From positions 1 to 64,000 of the forward strand of contig NZ_JAGGDJ010000018.1 in assembly GCF_017652985.1 (NCBI RefSeq): a DNA stretch of 64,000 bases, written 5' to 3'. The stretch comes from Paenibacillus artemisiicola. GTDB lineage: Bacteria > Bacillota > Bacilli > Paenibacillales > Paenibacillaceae. The position numbers were made by a program, and so were the translations under genes. The notes beneath the pieces are model-generated. The model was not told the DNA's origin. It did no database searches and saw nothing but the letters and a program-made list of their open reading frames with translations. Shown here piece by piece: positions 34,491-42,476 of the stretch (positions are counted from its first letter, which is position 1; each line of letters opens with the position of its first letter).

Positions 34491-36692
34491 ATGAACAAGC
34501 AGACGTATCTCGACTACGTGAAGGCGGCGGTGCTCGAAGGACGCCGCCAATACGAGGCGGCGCTCGAAGGCTGGCGCAAGACGTACAGCCCCGACAAGTT
34601 CCTCGGGATGTACAGCCCGCCCGGGAACCTCGGGCTGCAGGCGCAGACGGAGGCGTTCCTGTACCGGATCACCGGCGAGGAGGAGCACGGCCGGTGGGCG
34701 AAACGGGCGCTGCTCGACATCGAAGCGTTCAAGGACATCGTGCCGGAGGCGGTCCGCCGGCGCCATCCGGAATACGAGACGGGCATCACGTCGTTCGAGC
34801 CGATGTTTCAGGGCTCGCATTATATCCAGGGCTATCTCGACGTGAAGGATTCCGGGCTGTTCACGGAAGCGGAGAAACGTCAGGTCGAGGATTCCATCCG
34901 CACCGCCGTGCAGGCGGTGAAGCACTACCCGGAATGGGGCGCGCACAACCGCTCCATGCTCCGCGTCTATACGCTGGCGCTGGCGGTGGAGGCGCTCGGC
35001 GACACGGCGGAGACGCGCGAATGGGCGAAGCTGCGCGATTACATGGCCGAGGAGTCGTTCGGCGGCTGGTCGATCGAGGACGCGGAGCTGTACCTGCCGC
35101 TCTGGCTCGGCTCGACGCTCATGTACGCGCGGCTGACCGGGAGGGAGGACGACTATTACGCCAAGCCGCAGACCAAGTATTATTTCGATTTCATCGCGCG
35201 CCTGATCGCCCCGCACGGGCAAATTCCGGATTTCGGCGACGCGCATTTCAACGCGTTCTGGTACTTGTGGACGGCCTGCCTGGAAAAGGGCGCCGCGCGG
35301 TACCGCTGCGGGCGCATGAAGTACGCGGCGAACCTCATCTACGGCTACGCCATGTCGCTGCAGCAGGGGCCGCCGTCGATTTACCTCGCGGCCTACTTCG
35401 CCAACGCCTACGACTGGAGCGACGACGCGGTGGAGCCGCGGCGCCCGGACGGCGGAAGCGAGCTGCTGCTCGACGACCTCGTCGGCAAAAAAATCGCGTT
35501 CCGCAGCGGCTGGGACGACGACGCCTCGTACCTGCTGCTCAACTACCGCGACGAAGGCGACTACGCGGCGGTGCCCCGCGAGTACTTGCGGCGCACGATC
35601 TTCGCGCCGGCGGAGAAGGCTCATCACGGCCACGCCGACGAGAACGCGGTCTGCTACCTCGCGCAGGGGGGCTGCGTGCTGCTGCACGACGGCGGGTACC
35701 GCGACGCGGCGCCGAACGGCAAGTACCGGGCGGACATCTACCACAATCGCCTCGTATTCCGCCACGGCGTTCCGGACGGCGGCGAACGGCTGTACGATTT
35801 CCTGCACGACGACGGCTCGTACAAGCGGGCGACGACGGAGAAGCTGCATTTTCAGACGTTCGCCGAGCTGGATTACAGCCGGACGCGGACGGTCGACCCG
35901 CTGCGCGCGGTCGTCTGGGACCGGTGCGTGACGTATCTGAAGCGGGAAGGCGTCTACGTGATCGTCGATTGGACCCGGTCGCAGGCAGCCGGACCGCTCA
36001 CGATCGCGAACCTGTGGCATCCGTCGGCGGTGCTGGCGGCGGGGGAGCGGCACGTCGTCGGCCAGGTGCGGCGGATTCACCAGATGCCGGACGATCCGCG
36101 GCCGGTCGAGAACGGCCGGGAGCTGGCGCTCCTGGTCGAATTTCCGGCAAGCGGCACGGGCGCGGGACGGCGCGTCGGGCGGGAAACGATCCGGCGCTGC
36201 TACGCCGACAGCGAGCTGGTATACGAGGCCGATGCCCGCGAGACGGCGCCGGGGGAGATGAACGTCTTCGTCACCGTGCTAACGCCGGTGCCGGCGGCCG
36301 GCGGCGGGTCGCTGCCGCTCGGCCGGGTGTCGGTCGCGGAGCTGCCCGCGGACAACGGCCGCCTCGGGCTGCGATTCGCGTCCGAAGCGCGGACGATCGA
36401 GCTCGGCTATAAGCTCGATCTGGACGCCGGGCTGCTGCGGACCGAGGCGATTCCGAAGTACGGCTGGCCCGAGAGCCGGCTCGGGTACGGCGCGCTCGCA
36501 ACGGACGCGGACTTCGCGTTCGTCTGCCGGGGCGGCGGGGAAGCCGGCCGCTACGGCTTCGTGAACGGCGTCGGCCTCGAGCTGGACGGCGCCGGGCTGT
36601 TCCGGACGCCGCCGATGTCGGCGTACCAGTTCGCGTCGTCCGCGTTCGAGACGAAGGATCATAAGTGGCGGGCGTGGGACGGAGAGTTCTGA
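34491..36692 (+). CDS. Heparinase II/III-like protein (putative polysaccharide lyase)
   Basis: A 733-residue protein. The N-terminal half is an alpha-helical toroid with PPGNLGLQAQTEAFLYRI, SHYIQGYLDVKDSG and YPEWGAHNRSMLR. The C-terminal beta-sandwich region has AHHGHADENAVCYLAQGG and DIYHNRLVF, as in heparinase II/III proteins. No signal peptide is visible. ATG 34491 is chosen because GGGGGAA precedes it; an in-frame ATG 114 bp upstream overlaps low-complexity sequence. It shares its C-terminal fold with the protein at 22854 but the two are only distantly similar. The position directly behind a rhamnosidase suggests a lyase or hydrolase for the same polymer. Confidence 0.72.
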   Translation: MNKQTYLDYVKAAVLEGRRQYEAALEGWRKTYSPDKFLGMYSPPGNLGLQAQTEAFLYRITGEEEHGRWAKRALLDIEAFKDIVPEAVRRRHPEYETGITSFEPMFQGSHYIQGYLDVKDSGLFTEAEKRQVEDSIRTAVQAVKHYPEWGAHNRSMLRVYTLALAVEALGDTAETREWAKLRDYMAEESFGGWSIEDAELYLPLWLGSTLMYARLTGREDDYYAKPQTKYYFDFIARLIAPHGQIPDFGDAHFNAFWYLWTACLEKGAARYRCGRMKYAANLIYGYAMSLQQGPPSIYLAAYFANAYDWSDDAVEPRRPDGGSELLLDDLVGKKIAFRSGWDDDASYLLLNYRDEGDYAAVPREYLRRTIFAPAEKAHHGHADENAVCYLAQGGCVLLHDGGYRDAAPNGKYRADIYHNRLVFRHGVPDGGERLYDFLHDDGSYKRATTEKLHFQTFAELDYSRTRTVDPLRAVVWDRCVTYLKREGVYVIVDWTRSQAAGPLTIANLWHPSAVLAAGERHVVGQVRRIHQMPDDPRPVENGRELALLVEFPASGTGAGRRVGRETIRRCYADSELVYEADARETAPGEMNVFVTVLTPVPAAGGGSLPLGRVSVAELPADNGRLGLRFASEARTIELGYKLDLDAGLLRTEAIPKYGWPESRLGYGALATDADFAFVCRGGGEAGRYGFVNGVGLELDGAGLFRTPPMSAYQFASSAFETKDHKWRAWDGEF

Positions 36693-36748
36693 GCAGCCGG
36701 CCGGGCGCGGCTTTATCGCTCGGCTTGCGCGGGCCGGGCGCCGGGAAT

Positions 36749-36798
36749 GCGAAGCGCAAGCCTAACGCGCCTGCCGCGCGAAGCGCAAGCCTAACGCG
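36749..36798. repeat. Short direct repeat upstream of the ferritin-like gene
   Basis: A 21-nt sequence beginning GCGAAGCGCAAGCCTAACG occurs at 36749-36769 and at 36778-36798, a 29-bp period, 54 bp ahead of the next start codon. Confidence 0.65.
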
Positions 36799-36852
36799 AC
36801 GGCCGCGACTCGCCCGGAAGCCCGCGCTTCCGCCGAAGAAGGAGGAATTCGC

Positions 36853-38169
36853 ATGCTGCGACCTTTCATGGAAATCGAAAACTGGGATTCCGTCGGCATG
36901 CCGGTCGAGGAATCGGCTAAGCGGCTGCAGCGCTTCGCCTACCTGGACCGGCAGCTGATGCGCCTCGAAGCGGGCCATATGGCGGCCCGGCCCGAGTATG
37001 AGATCAAAGGCGCGCTGGCGTGGCAGGACGCCGAGCATCACGACCAGCTCCGCGGCCGCGCCCGCCAGCTGCGGATGAGTCCGGCCGCGTTCGACAAGTG
37101 CCCGGACGAGGCGCTCGCGGCGCTGGCGGAGCAGGCGCTGCGCTCCCCGTCGACGCTCTGCCTGCTCGTCGCGCTGTTCGAGGCGATCAAGCCGGCGCAG
37201 CTGGCGGCGATCGATGCGTACGCGGCGCGGGCGCAGCCGCTCGTCGACGAGCCGACGCTCCGGCTGCTGCGCCATCAGCGCCTCGACCGCGAAGCGCAGC
37301 TCGCGTGGGGCCGCGAGGCGATCGCGCACGCCGCGGCGCAGGCGGACACGGCCGGCCGCGAGCTGGCGGACCGGTGGCTGCGCTGGCTGCGCGCGCTGCT
37401 GGACGCGGCTGGCGGGCCGGACGGCACCGGGGCGCGCGTCCCCGCCGATCCGGCGCTGGCGGTGCCAGCGGCGCCGTTCGCGCTGCCGGCGAAGAGCACG
37501 CGCGACGCGCGCTTCGCGACCTCGGTCGTCAAGATGCGCGGCATGGCGTTCGCGGACGACGCGCAGGGCCGGATGCTGCAGATGATGCTGCACCGGTATT
37601 TCGAGATGTCGCCGGCCGAGGCGGTCGCCCACGTGCATTTCTCCGCCGAAGACCGGCCGTGGAGCTTCTACCTCGATACGGCGCGCCATATGTGGGACGA
37701 GGTGCGGCACTGCTGGTTCGGCGAGGCGGCGCTGCGCGCGAGGGGATACGACGTGTACGCGTTCGAGAACTGGACCGGCTGGTACGACATGACGGCCCAG
37801 CTGTTCGAAGGCGACGAAGCCTATACGCATCTGACGATCGCGATCGAGAAGGCGGGCATGAAGTACCCGCCGGGCAAGCGGGAGGAGTGGGAGTTCTGCC
37901 GCGACGCCGCGAAGGACCCGCTCATGACGACGTTCCAGGATTTCGATTGGGCGGACGAGGTCGTGCATGCCGGCTTCGGGCAGAAATGGATCGTCGACGC
38001 CGTGCACGACGGCGATGCCCGCAAGGCGCAGGCGGCCGCCGACGAGACCGTCGCCAAGCGAGCGGCGTATATGGCGCGGTTCCGGGACGGCGGCGATGGC
38101 GACGGCGGAGGCGGCACCGGAAGCCCGGGCGGCGACGGCGGCGCGGCCGGCGGACTCGGCGGATATTAA
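36853..38169 (+). CDS. Uncharacterised ferritin-like protein with Gly-rich tail
   Basis: A 438-residue soluble protein I cannot name. It is mostly alpha-helical and has paired ExxH-type elements: DAEHHDQL (residues 59-66), MWDEVRHCWFGEAAL (Glu283, His286) and WADEVVHAGFGQKW (Glu369, His372). This pattern is that of di-iron or ferritin-like four-helix bundles. An Ala/Leu/Arg-rich helical region fills residues 85-190. The last ~28 residues are a Gly/Asp/Ser-rich tail ending GGY. The ATG follows GAAGGAGGAA. It is the last gene of the glycan region, 160 bp after the heparinase-like gene, and may have an oxidative role there. That role is speculation. Confidence 0.65.
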   Translation: MLRPFMEIENWDSVGMPVEESAKRLQRFAYLDRQLMRLEAGHMAARPEYEIKGALAWQDAEHHDQLRGRARQLRMSPAAFDKCPDEALAALAEQALRSPSTLCLLVALFEAIKPAQLAAIDAYAARAQPLVDEPTLRLLRHQRLDREAQLAWGREAIAHAAAQADTAGRELADRWLRWLRALLDAAGGPDGTGARVPADPALAVPAAPFALPAKSTRDARFATSVVKMRGMAFADDAQGRMLQMMLHRYFEMSPAEAVAHVHFSAEDRPWSFYLDTARHMWDEVRHCWFGEAALRARGYDVYAFENWTGWYDMTAQLFEGDEAYTHLTIAIEKAGMKYPPGKREEWEFCRDAAKDPLMTTFQDFDWADEVVHAGFGQKWIVDAVHDGDARKAQAAADETVAKRAAYMARFRDGGDGDGGGGTGSPGGDGGAAGGLGGY

Positions 38170-38328
38170 GGTGCTCTGCGTCCGGCGCAAGCAGCTGCCG
38201 TTCGGAGGCCAGGCTTCCTTCCAGGTGAAGTCCGCCGTACGGCCGCCAGGCGCCGGCTCAGCCAGCGTCCGCCGTTTGCCGACGGCGAACCGGATAACTG
38301 CGTCAAACGAATACGCAGGTTAAGCAAG

Positions 38329-38370
38329 CGGCTTCCCCCTGTTCCCGAGGAGCGGGCGGAGGCCGTTTTT
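38329..38370 (+). terminator. Intrinsic terminator closing the glycan region
   Basis: CGGCTTCC (38329-38336) pairs with GGAGGCCG (38358-38365, one G-T pair), followed by five T. It ends 201 bp after the ferritin-like stop; the bases between hold no gene I can see. Confidence 0.7.
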
Positions 38371-38492
38371 GCCGCTATTTTTCGAAACATTTCGCTTAAC
38401 TGGAAGTATTATCCTTTACGGATATCGGGATCGTAAAGAAGGCGCGACCGGACGGGGAGCGTCATCCATAATGTATGATAGGCAGGCGCGCC

Positions 38493-38545
38493 AAAAAAAC
38501 GGGCGGCTTTCCGGCTCCGGGGGAGCAAACGGAAAGCCGCCCGTT
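38493..38545 (-). terminator. Intrinsic terminator of the MBL-fold gene
   Basis: ACGGGCGGCTTTCCG (38499-38513) pairs with its complement at 38530-38544. On the minus strand it is followed by seven T (A-run at 38493-38499). Confidence 0.85.
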
Positions 38546-38580
38546 CGGGCTTGGCTTGGCGAAGCGCGATCAGACCGCAA

Positions 38581-39264
38581 TCAGCCGACCGCGATCGGAC
38601 CGGCTTCGACGATCGCCCGCAGGCGATCCTGCAGGTTGTCGATGCATTCGCCGCCGTGGAAGGCGATGACTTTCGCGAGGTCGAGGCTTTGGAACTTGGC
38701 GATCGATTGCAGCGCCGTCTCCTGGTCCGGCGTGTACGCCGGGTTGTACGCCTGCAGCACGCCATCCTGCGCCGTCAGGGCGTCGCCCGCGATGAGCGTT
38801 TTGGACGGGATGTGGTAGTAGGAGGTATGGTCCGGCGTGTGGCCGGGCGAGAACACGACTTGAAGGCCGCCGGCGAACGGCAGGATGTCGCCGTCCTTCA
38901 CGACGACGTCGACGTTGACCGGCGGGGCGAGCCGCTTGCTCTTGACGAGCGGCACTTCGCCGGCGAGGTACGGCACGGCGACTTGATGCGCGATCACTTG
39001 AACCCGGTCGCCGAAATATTGCGCGAGTTCGGGCAGCGTGCCGATGTGGTCCATGTCCTGATGGGTGATGACGATTTTGGTCAGCTTCTCGAACGGAACG
39101 GACGCCTCTTGGAACGCGGCGCGAATCAGCTCGAGCGAGCCCGGAATGCCGGTATCGAACAGAATGACGTCCTTCTCGTCCCAAACGACGGTCGGAATGA
39201 AGGGATTGCCGCGGTTTGCCGCGCCTAACGGAATGGTCGTGATGCCTACGCCCGATTGAGCCAT
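38581..39264 (-). CDS. MBL-fold metallo-hydrolase
   Basis: A 227-residue single-domain metallo-beta-lactamase-fold hydrolase. The metal motif is HQDMDH (His68, Asp70, Asp72, His73), an HxDxDH variant of the common HxHxDH. Further ligands are in FSPGHTPDHTSYY, LIAGDAL and VIAFHGGEC. I chose ATG 39264, 8 bp after AAGGCGG, over a GTG 9 bp upstream that abuts that site. The family includes lactonases, thioesterases and ribonucleases, so the substrate is open. It is a single-gene unit with its own terminator, next to an MFS gene in the same direction. Confidence 0.85.
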   Translation of the reverse strand: MAQSGVGITTIPLGAANRGNPFIPTVVWDEKDVILFDTGIPGSLELIRAAFQEASVPFEKLTKIVITHQDMDHIGTLPELAQYFGDRVQVIAHQVAVPYLAGEVPLVKSKRLAPPVNVDVVVKDGDILPFAGGLQVVFSPGHTPDHTSYYHIPSKTLIAGDALTAQDGVLQAYNPAYTPDQETALQSIAKFQSLDLAKVIAFHGGECIDNLQDRLRAIVEAGPIAVG

Positions 39265-39333
39265 GTCGAACACCGCCTTAGAAAAGTAATTAACTATCCT
39301 TGCTTCTCGTCTATTATTTCATTGCGCCTAGCC

Positions 39334-39383
39334 AAAAAGCAATCCCTCTCCGGCCCTGTCCGGGGTCGAGAGAGGGATTGCTT
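39334..39383 (-). terminator. Intrinsic terminator of the MFS gene
   Basis: GCAATCCCTCTC (39339-39350) pairs with GAGAGGGATTGC (39370-39381). Read on the minus strand it ends in five T (A-run at 39334-39338). Confidence 0.85.
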
Positions 39384-39442
39384 GCCGCCGATCGGCGCTG
39401 CTCGGCTGATCGGGGCGGTTGCGCGCGCGATCCGGCCGGCGC

Positions 39443-40645
39443 TTACGCGCCGATCTTGTCCGCGGCGGCCTCTTGCCGCGCGGCGCGCGCGGCCGTTCCG
39501 ACGCGGAGGTAGCCGAAGGCCGCCGCCGACAAGAGGACGGCGAGCGCGACGCCGCCCGCCCCGATCCAGGTGACGGCGGTCAGCGAGGCGCCTTCGACGA
39601 CGATGCCGCCGATGCCCGCGCCGGCCGCCATCGCCAGCTGCACGGCGGAGCTGTTCAGGCTGAGCATGATGCTGGTCGCCTCGGGCGCGAGCGAGATCAG
39701 GTGGTACTGCTGCGTCGGGCCGGACGACCAAGCGGAGAACGACCAGAGCATGAGCAGCGGGAACATGAGCGCGGCCGACTGGGCGGCGAACGAAATGACG
39801 ATCAGCCAGGCGGCGTGGAGCGCCATGCCGATGAGCAGCGTGCGGCGGTAGCCCCAGCGGTCCGTGCCGAAGCCGCCCAGCTTCGAGCCGATCAGGCTCG
39901 CGATGCCGAACGCGAACAAGGCGATGCTGACGGCTTTTTCGCTCATGCCCGTAATTTCAAGCAGGAACGGGGAAATATACGTGTAGGTGATGGAATAGCC
40001 GCCGATCCAGAAGAACGTGATGCCGAGGCCGACGAGAATCTTCGGGTTCTTGAGCAGCCGCAGCTGGTCGCGAAGCGGTACCGGCAGCTCGCCGTCCGTC
40101 TTCGGAATCGTGAACGCGATGAGCAAGAGCGCGAGCAAGCCGAGCAGCCCGATGCCGCCGAATACCGCCTGCCAATCGTAGACGGAGGCGGCGAGGCGGC
40201 CGAGCGGCACGCCGACGATCAGCGCCGTGCTGAAGCCCATGACGAGCGTGGCGATGGCGCTGCCCCGCTTCTCCTCGGGCGCGAGCTTCGCGGCGACGGT
40301 CAGCGCCGTCACGACGAACACGCCGCTGCTGAGCGCGACGACGACGCGGGACGCGATCAGGGCGCCGAAGCCCGGAAGCACGAACGCCGCGGCGTTCCCG
40401 ACGACGAACACGGCAAGCGCGTACAGCATCAGCCGCTTGCGGTCGGCCTTGGCGGCGGCCGCCATCAGGAAGGGCGTGCCGAACCCGTAAGCCAGCGAAA
40501 ACACGGTAATCAATTGGCCGGCCGCGGCGACCGACACGCCGACGTCGTCGGCGACTTTATCGAGAATGCCGGCGATGATGAATTCGGACGTGCCGACCAA
40601 AAAGCTGACGATCGCCAGCATATAGATTTTCCAAGCGTAAGACAA
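39443..40645 (-). CDS. MFS transporter, DHA1-type efflux protein
   Basis: A 400-residue 12-span transporter. The first span MLAIVSFLVGTSEFIIAGI carries the G(T)SEF motif of the DHA1 (AraJ/YdhP) group. Loop 2-3 is DRKRLMLYAL. An Arg/Ala-rich C-terminal tail ends the protein. TTG at 40645 is favoured, since AGGAG stands 9 bp upstream; the TTG nine bases earlier lies against the ribosome site. It probably exports a drug or metabolite by proton antiport. The regulator is not obvious, as the nearest ArsR gene is 690 bp upstream. Confidence 0.87.
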   Translation of the reverse strand: MSYAWKIYMLAIVSFLVGTSEFIIAGILDKVADDVGVSVAAAGQLITVFSLAYGFGTPFLMAAAAKADRKRLMLYALAVFVVGNAAAFVLPGFGALIASRVVVALSSGVFVVTALTVAAKLAPEEKRGSAIATLVMGFSTALIVGVPLGRLAASVYDWQAVFGGIGLLGLLALLLIAFTIPKTDGELPVPLRDQLRLLKNPKILVGLGITFFWIGGYSITYTYISPFLLEITGMSEKAVSIALFAFGIASLIGSKLGGFGTDRWGYRRTLLIGMALHAAWLIVISFAAQSAALMFPLLMLWSFSAWSSGPTQQYHLISLAPEATSIMLSLNSSAVQLAMAAGAGIGGIVVEGASLTAVTWIGAGGVALAVLLSAAAFGYLRVGTAARAARQEAAADKIGA

Positions 40646-40836
40646 ACGATCCAACTCCTATCCGGTTTGGTTTTTGGTATGGTTCCGTTCTTGGCCGTTG
40701 ACGGCGCAATCTCTATCTCTTGATTTCTGGACTTCTTTATTTCCGTGCGACGCGGTTCATAAGGGCACAGCCCACCCATTTTGGTTTCTCTCCGGCTGGC
40801 CATTCAGGTGCGGTGCAGCAGGATTCTTTCCTTGCG

Positions 40837-41020
40837 AGCGGACACGGATGCCGTGATTGGGGCAATCCGACGCGGTTTTCGGATTTGGCGGCCACAGGAG
40901 ACGCTAAATGCCGGAATCGGCGTCTTATTTAGGCCGGATGAGGCAAATAGCGGAACCTGTGGCCGCACAGCAGGCAAAAGAGCGGATATGGCATAAATAA
41001 CGGGCTCCTGTGTCCGCGAA
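40837..41020. repeat. Interspersed four-module element, copy B
   Basis: Modules at 40837 (AGCGGACACGGATGCCGTGA), 40887 (GGCGGCCACAGGAGACGCTA), reverse at 40942 (GCAAATAGCGGAACCTGTGG) and reverse at 40991 (AATAACGGGCTCCTGTGTCC). The 184-bp length and forward-forward-reverse-reverse order match copy A. It lies between the MFS and ArsR genes. The rest of 40646-41330 holds no gene I can support. Confidence 0.75.
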
Positions 41021-41293
41021 TGGCTATGCTTAGTAGGGCTGCAAGACGAACTGCAAACGGCGCCCTTGCTATTCGTTTGGATCCCGTTACGGCGTCGATC
41101 CCGCTCGCGGCTCGGCCGGCTGTCGATGTACGATACCGTGCGCGGCCGCTGGCGCCTTCTCACCGAAGCGCAGGCGTTCGCTCGAGTCAGGAGTAATGCC
41201 GCGCATGGCCGCTTGCCGTATTCGCGCTTCGGGCGTCCCGCGAGTCGAATCCTGTTTCGCCGAAGCCTCGTTTCCGCGCAGCCAATATTTTTA

Positions 41294-41315
41294 TATTTCT
41301 AAATTAATCGAAATA
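41294..41315. promoter_or_regulatory. Inverted repeat downstream of arsR (TATTTC-N10-GAAATA)
   Basis: TATTTC at 41294-41299 and GAAATA at 41310-41315 with a 10-nt spacer, the same architecture as 41631-41652. It begins 16 bp beyond the arsR stop codon. Confidence 0.5.
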
Positions 41316-41330
41316 TACCCCGCAAAAAAG

Positions 41331-41612
41331 CTAACCCAGCAAATAAGGGGCGTATTTCCGGGCGACTTCGCGGTTGACGCTGTAATAAATGTACGTCCCG
41401 TCCTTGCGCATGGTGAGCAGGCCGCATTCCATCAGCTGCTTCAGGTGATGCGACAGGGTGGAACCGGCGACGCATTCGAGCTTGCCGCCGATGTCGGAGC
41501 AGCACAAGTTTTGTTCCTCCGTCAGGAGCATCGCGATTTTGATCCGGGTCGGCTCTCCGAGTGCTTTGTACACTTTCACCGCTTGTTTGACATCCTCGTT
41601 ATCCTCGACCAT
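41331..41612 (-). CDS. ArsR-family transcriptional regulator
   Basis: A 93-residue winged-helix repressor, normal for the family. It contains VYKALGEPTRIKIAMLLTEE, the recognition helix in GSTLSHHLKQLMECGLL and the wing RKDGTYIYYSVN. Cysteines occur in NLCCSDIGGKLEC at the position where metal-sensing members carry CxC-type sites, so a thiol or metal signal is possible. ATG 41612 follows AAGGCGG; the longer in-frame extension would cross the operator. Matching inverted repeats lie upstream and downstream of the gene. Confidence 0.88.
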   Translation of the reverse strand: MVEDNEDVKQAVKVYKALGEPTRIKIAMLLTEEQNLCCSDIGGKLECVAGSTLSHHLKQLMECGLLTMRKDGTYIYYSVNREVARKYAPYLLG

Positions 41613-41630
41613 CTGCTGCCACCGCCTTAT

Positions 41631-41652
41631 TATTTCGACATGTATTGAAATA
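41631..41652. promoter_or_regulatory. ArsR operator candidate (TATTTC-N10-GAAATA)
   Basis: TATTTC at 41631-41636 and GAAATA at 41647-41652 form a perfect inverted repeat 18 bp upstream of the arsR start, where a repressor would block its promoter. Confidence 0.6.
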
Positions 41653-41843
41653 GTACCATGCACCGGAAACGATGTAAATAGCGAGTTTCGCGGAAGCATG
41701 CGCGAGCGAGAAGTTGATGGTTGCCGTCAGCAGAGAGGAAGAGCGGTAATCGCGGCCTGATCCGCGTTTGAGGGGCTAGCACGGGTCGGCGGTGCCGATC
41801 GCCAGAAAATTTCCAGATGCTGGCGCCCCGCTCCGGCGCGAAA

Positions 41844-41887
41844 TTGACATTGCCGTACGATTGCGCTATACATAGTTGTATGTACAA
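41844..41887 (+). promoter_or_regulatory. marR promoter with MarR-type operator
   Basis: TTGACA (41844-41849), a 17-bp spacer and TATACA (41867-41872) form a strong housekeeping promoter. TACATA-GTTG-TATGTA (41869-41884) is a perfect inverted repeat over the -10. The 12-mer TTGTATGTACAA (41876-41887) recurs in reverse orientation at the MFS promoter at 43692. Confidence 0.75.
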
Positions 41888-41907
41888 TAAACAAAGGAGG
41901 CCACGGG

Positions 41908-42366
41908 ATGGATAACCGCAATGAACGACCGGCAGCCGATCCGGCCGATGACGCGTTCCTCCGTACATGCCTGTTCTTCAACGCGAACCGGCTGAGCCGC
42001 GCCGTGACGAAGATCGCCGAGGAGCAATTCGCCAAGACGGGATTGTCGCCGATGTACGGCTACCTCGTCCGAATCGTGAATATCATGCCGGGCATCACGC
42101 AAAAGCTGCTGGCCGAGAAGCTGTACATCACGCCTTCGACGCTGACGCGGTTTATCGATAAATTGGAAACGAAGCAGCTCGTGGAGCGCAAGGTGAGCGG
42201 CAAGACCGTCCTGGTCTATCCGACGGAGAAGGGGCTCGCGCTGGAACCGGAGATTCGCGCCGCGTCGCGCGAATTCAAAACCAAGTACGAGGAAGTGCTG
42301 GGCTCGGAAATGGCGGCGCTGCTGTCCGAGGAGATGGAGAAGACGAGCGGACTGCTGGAGAAGTAA
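41908..42366 (+). CDS. MarR-family transcriptional regulator
   Basis: A 152-residue winged-helix regulator. The core is YLVRIVNIMPGITQKLLAEKLYI, then recognition helix TPSTLTRFIDKLETKQLVERK and wing segment GKTVLVYPTEKG. The ATG follows AAAGGAGG. Its own promoter carries a palindrome that is repeated, inverted, at the MFS gene 1.8 kb downstream, so it probably represses itself and that transporter. The serine hydrolase between them is on the opposite strand and has no such site near its start. Confidence 0.9.
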   Translation: MDNRNERPAADPADDAFLRTCLFFNANRLSRAVTKIAEEQFAKTGLSPMYGYLVRIVNIMPGITQKLLAEKLYITPSTLTRFIDKLETKQLVERKVSGKTVLVYPTEKGLALEPEIRAASREFKTKYEEVLGSEMAALLSEEMEKTSGLLEK

Positions 42367-42428
42367 CGCCCGGGCGGCCGCTCGTGTCGAATGCCGGTCC
42401 GCCGGCGCATCTTGGGTCATTGTTCAGC

Positions 42429-42458
42429 AAGCGTCGGCCTCCGGGCCGGCGCTTTTTT
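42429..42458. terminator. Intrinsic terminator between marR and the serine hydrolase
   Basis: AAGCGTCGGCC (42429-42439) pairs with GGCCGGCGCTT (42444-42454) with one G-T pair, then a T-run on the plus strand. It ends marR transcription. Confidence 0.85.
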
Positions 42459-42476
42459 GCGCGCGTCCGGGGCTGC

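Noticed and set aside
40646..41330. Insertion-sequence remnant
   Set aside because: No transposase motif or terminal inverted repeat with flanking target duplication was seen. The inverted modules belong to the four-module repeat family.
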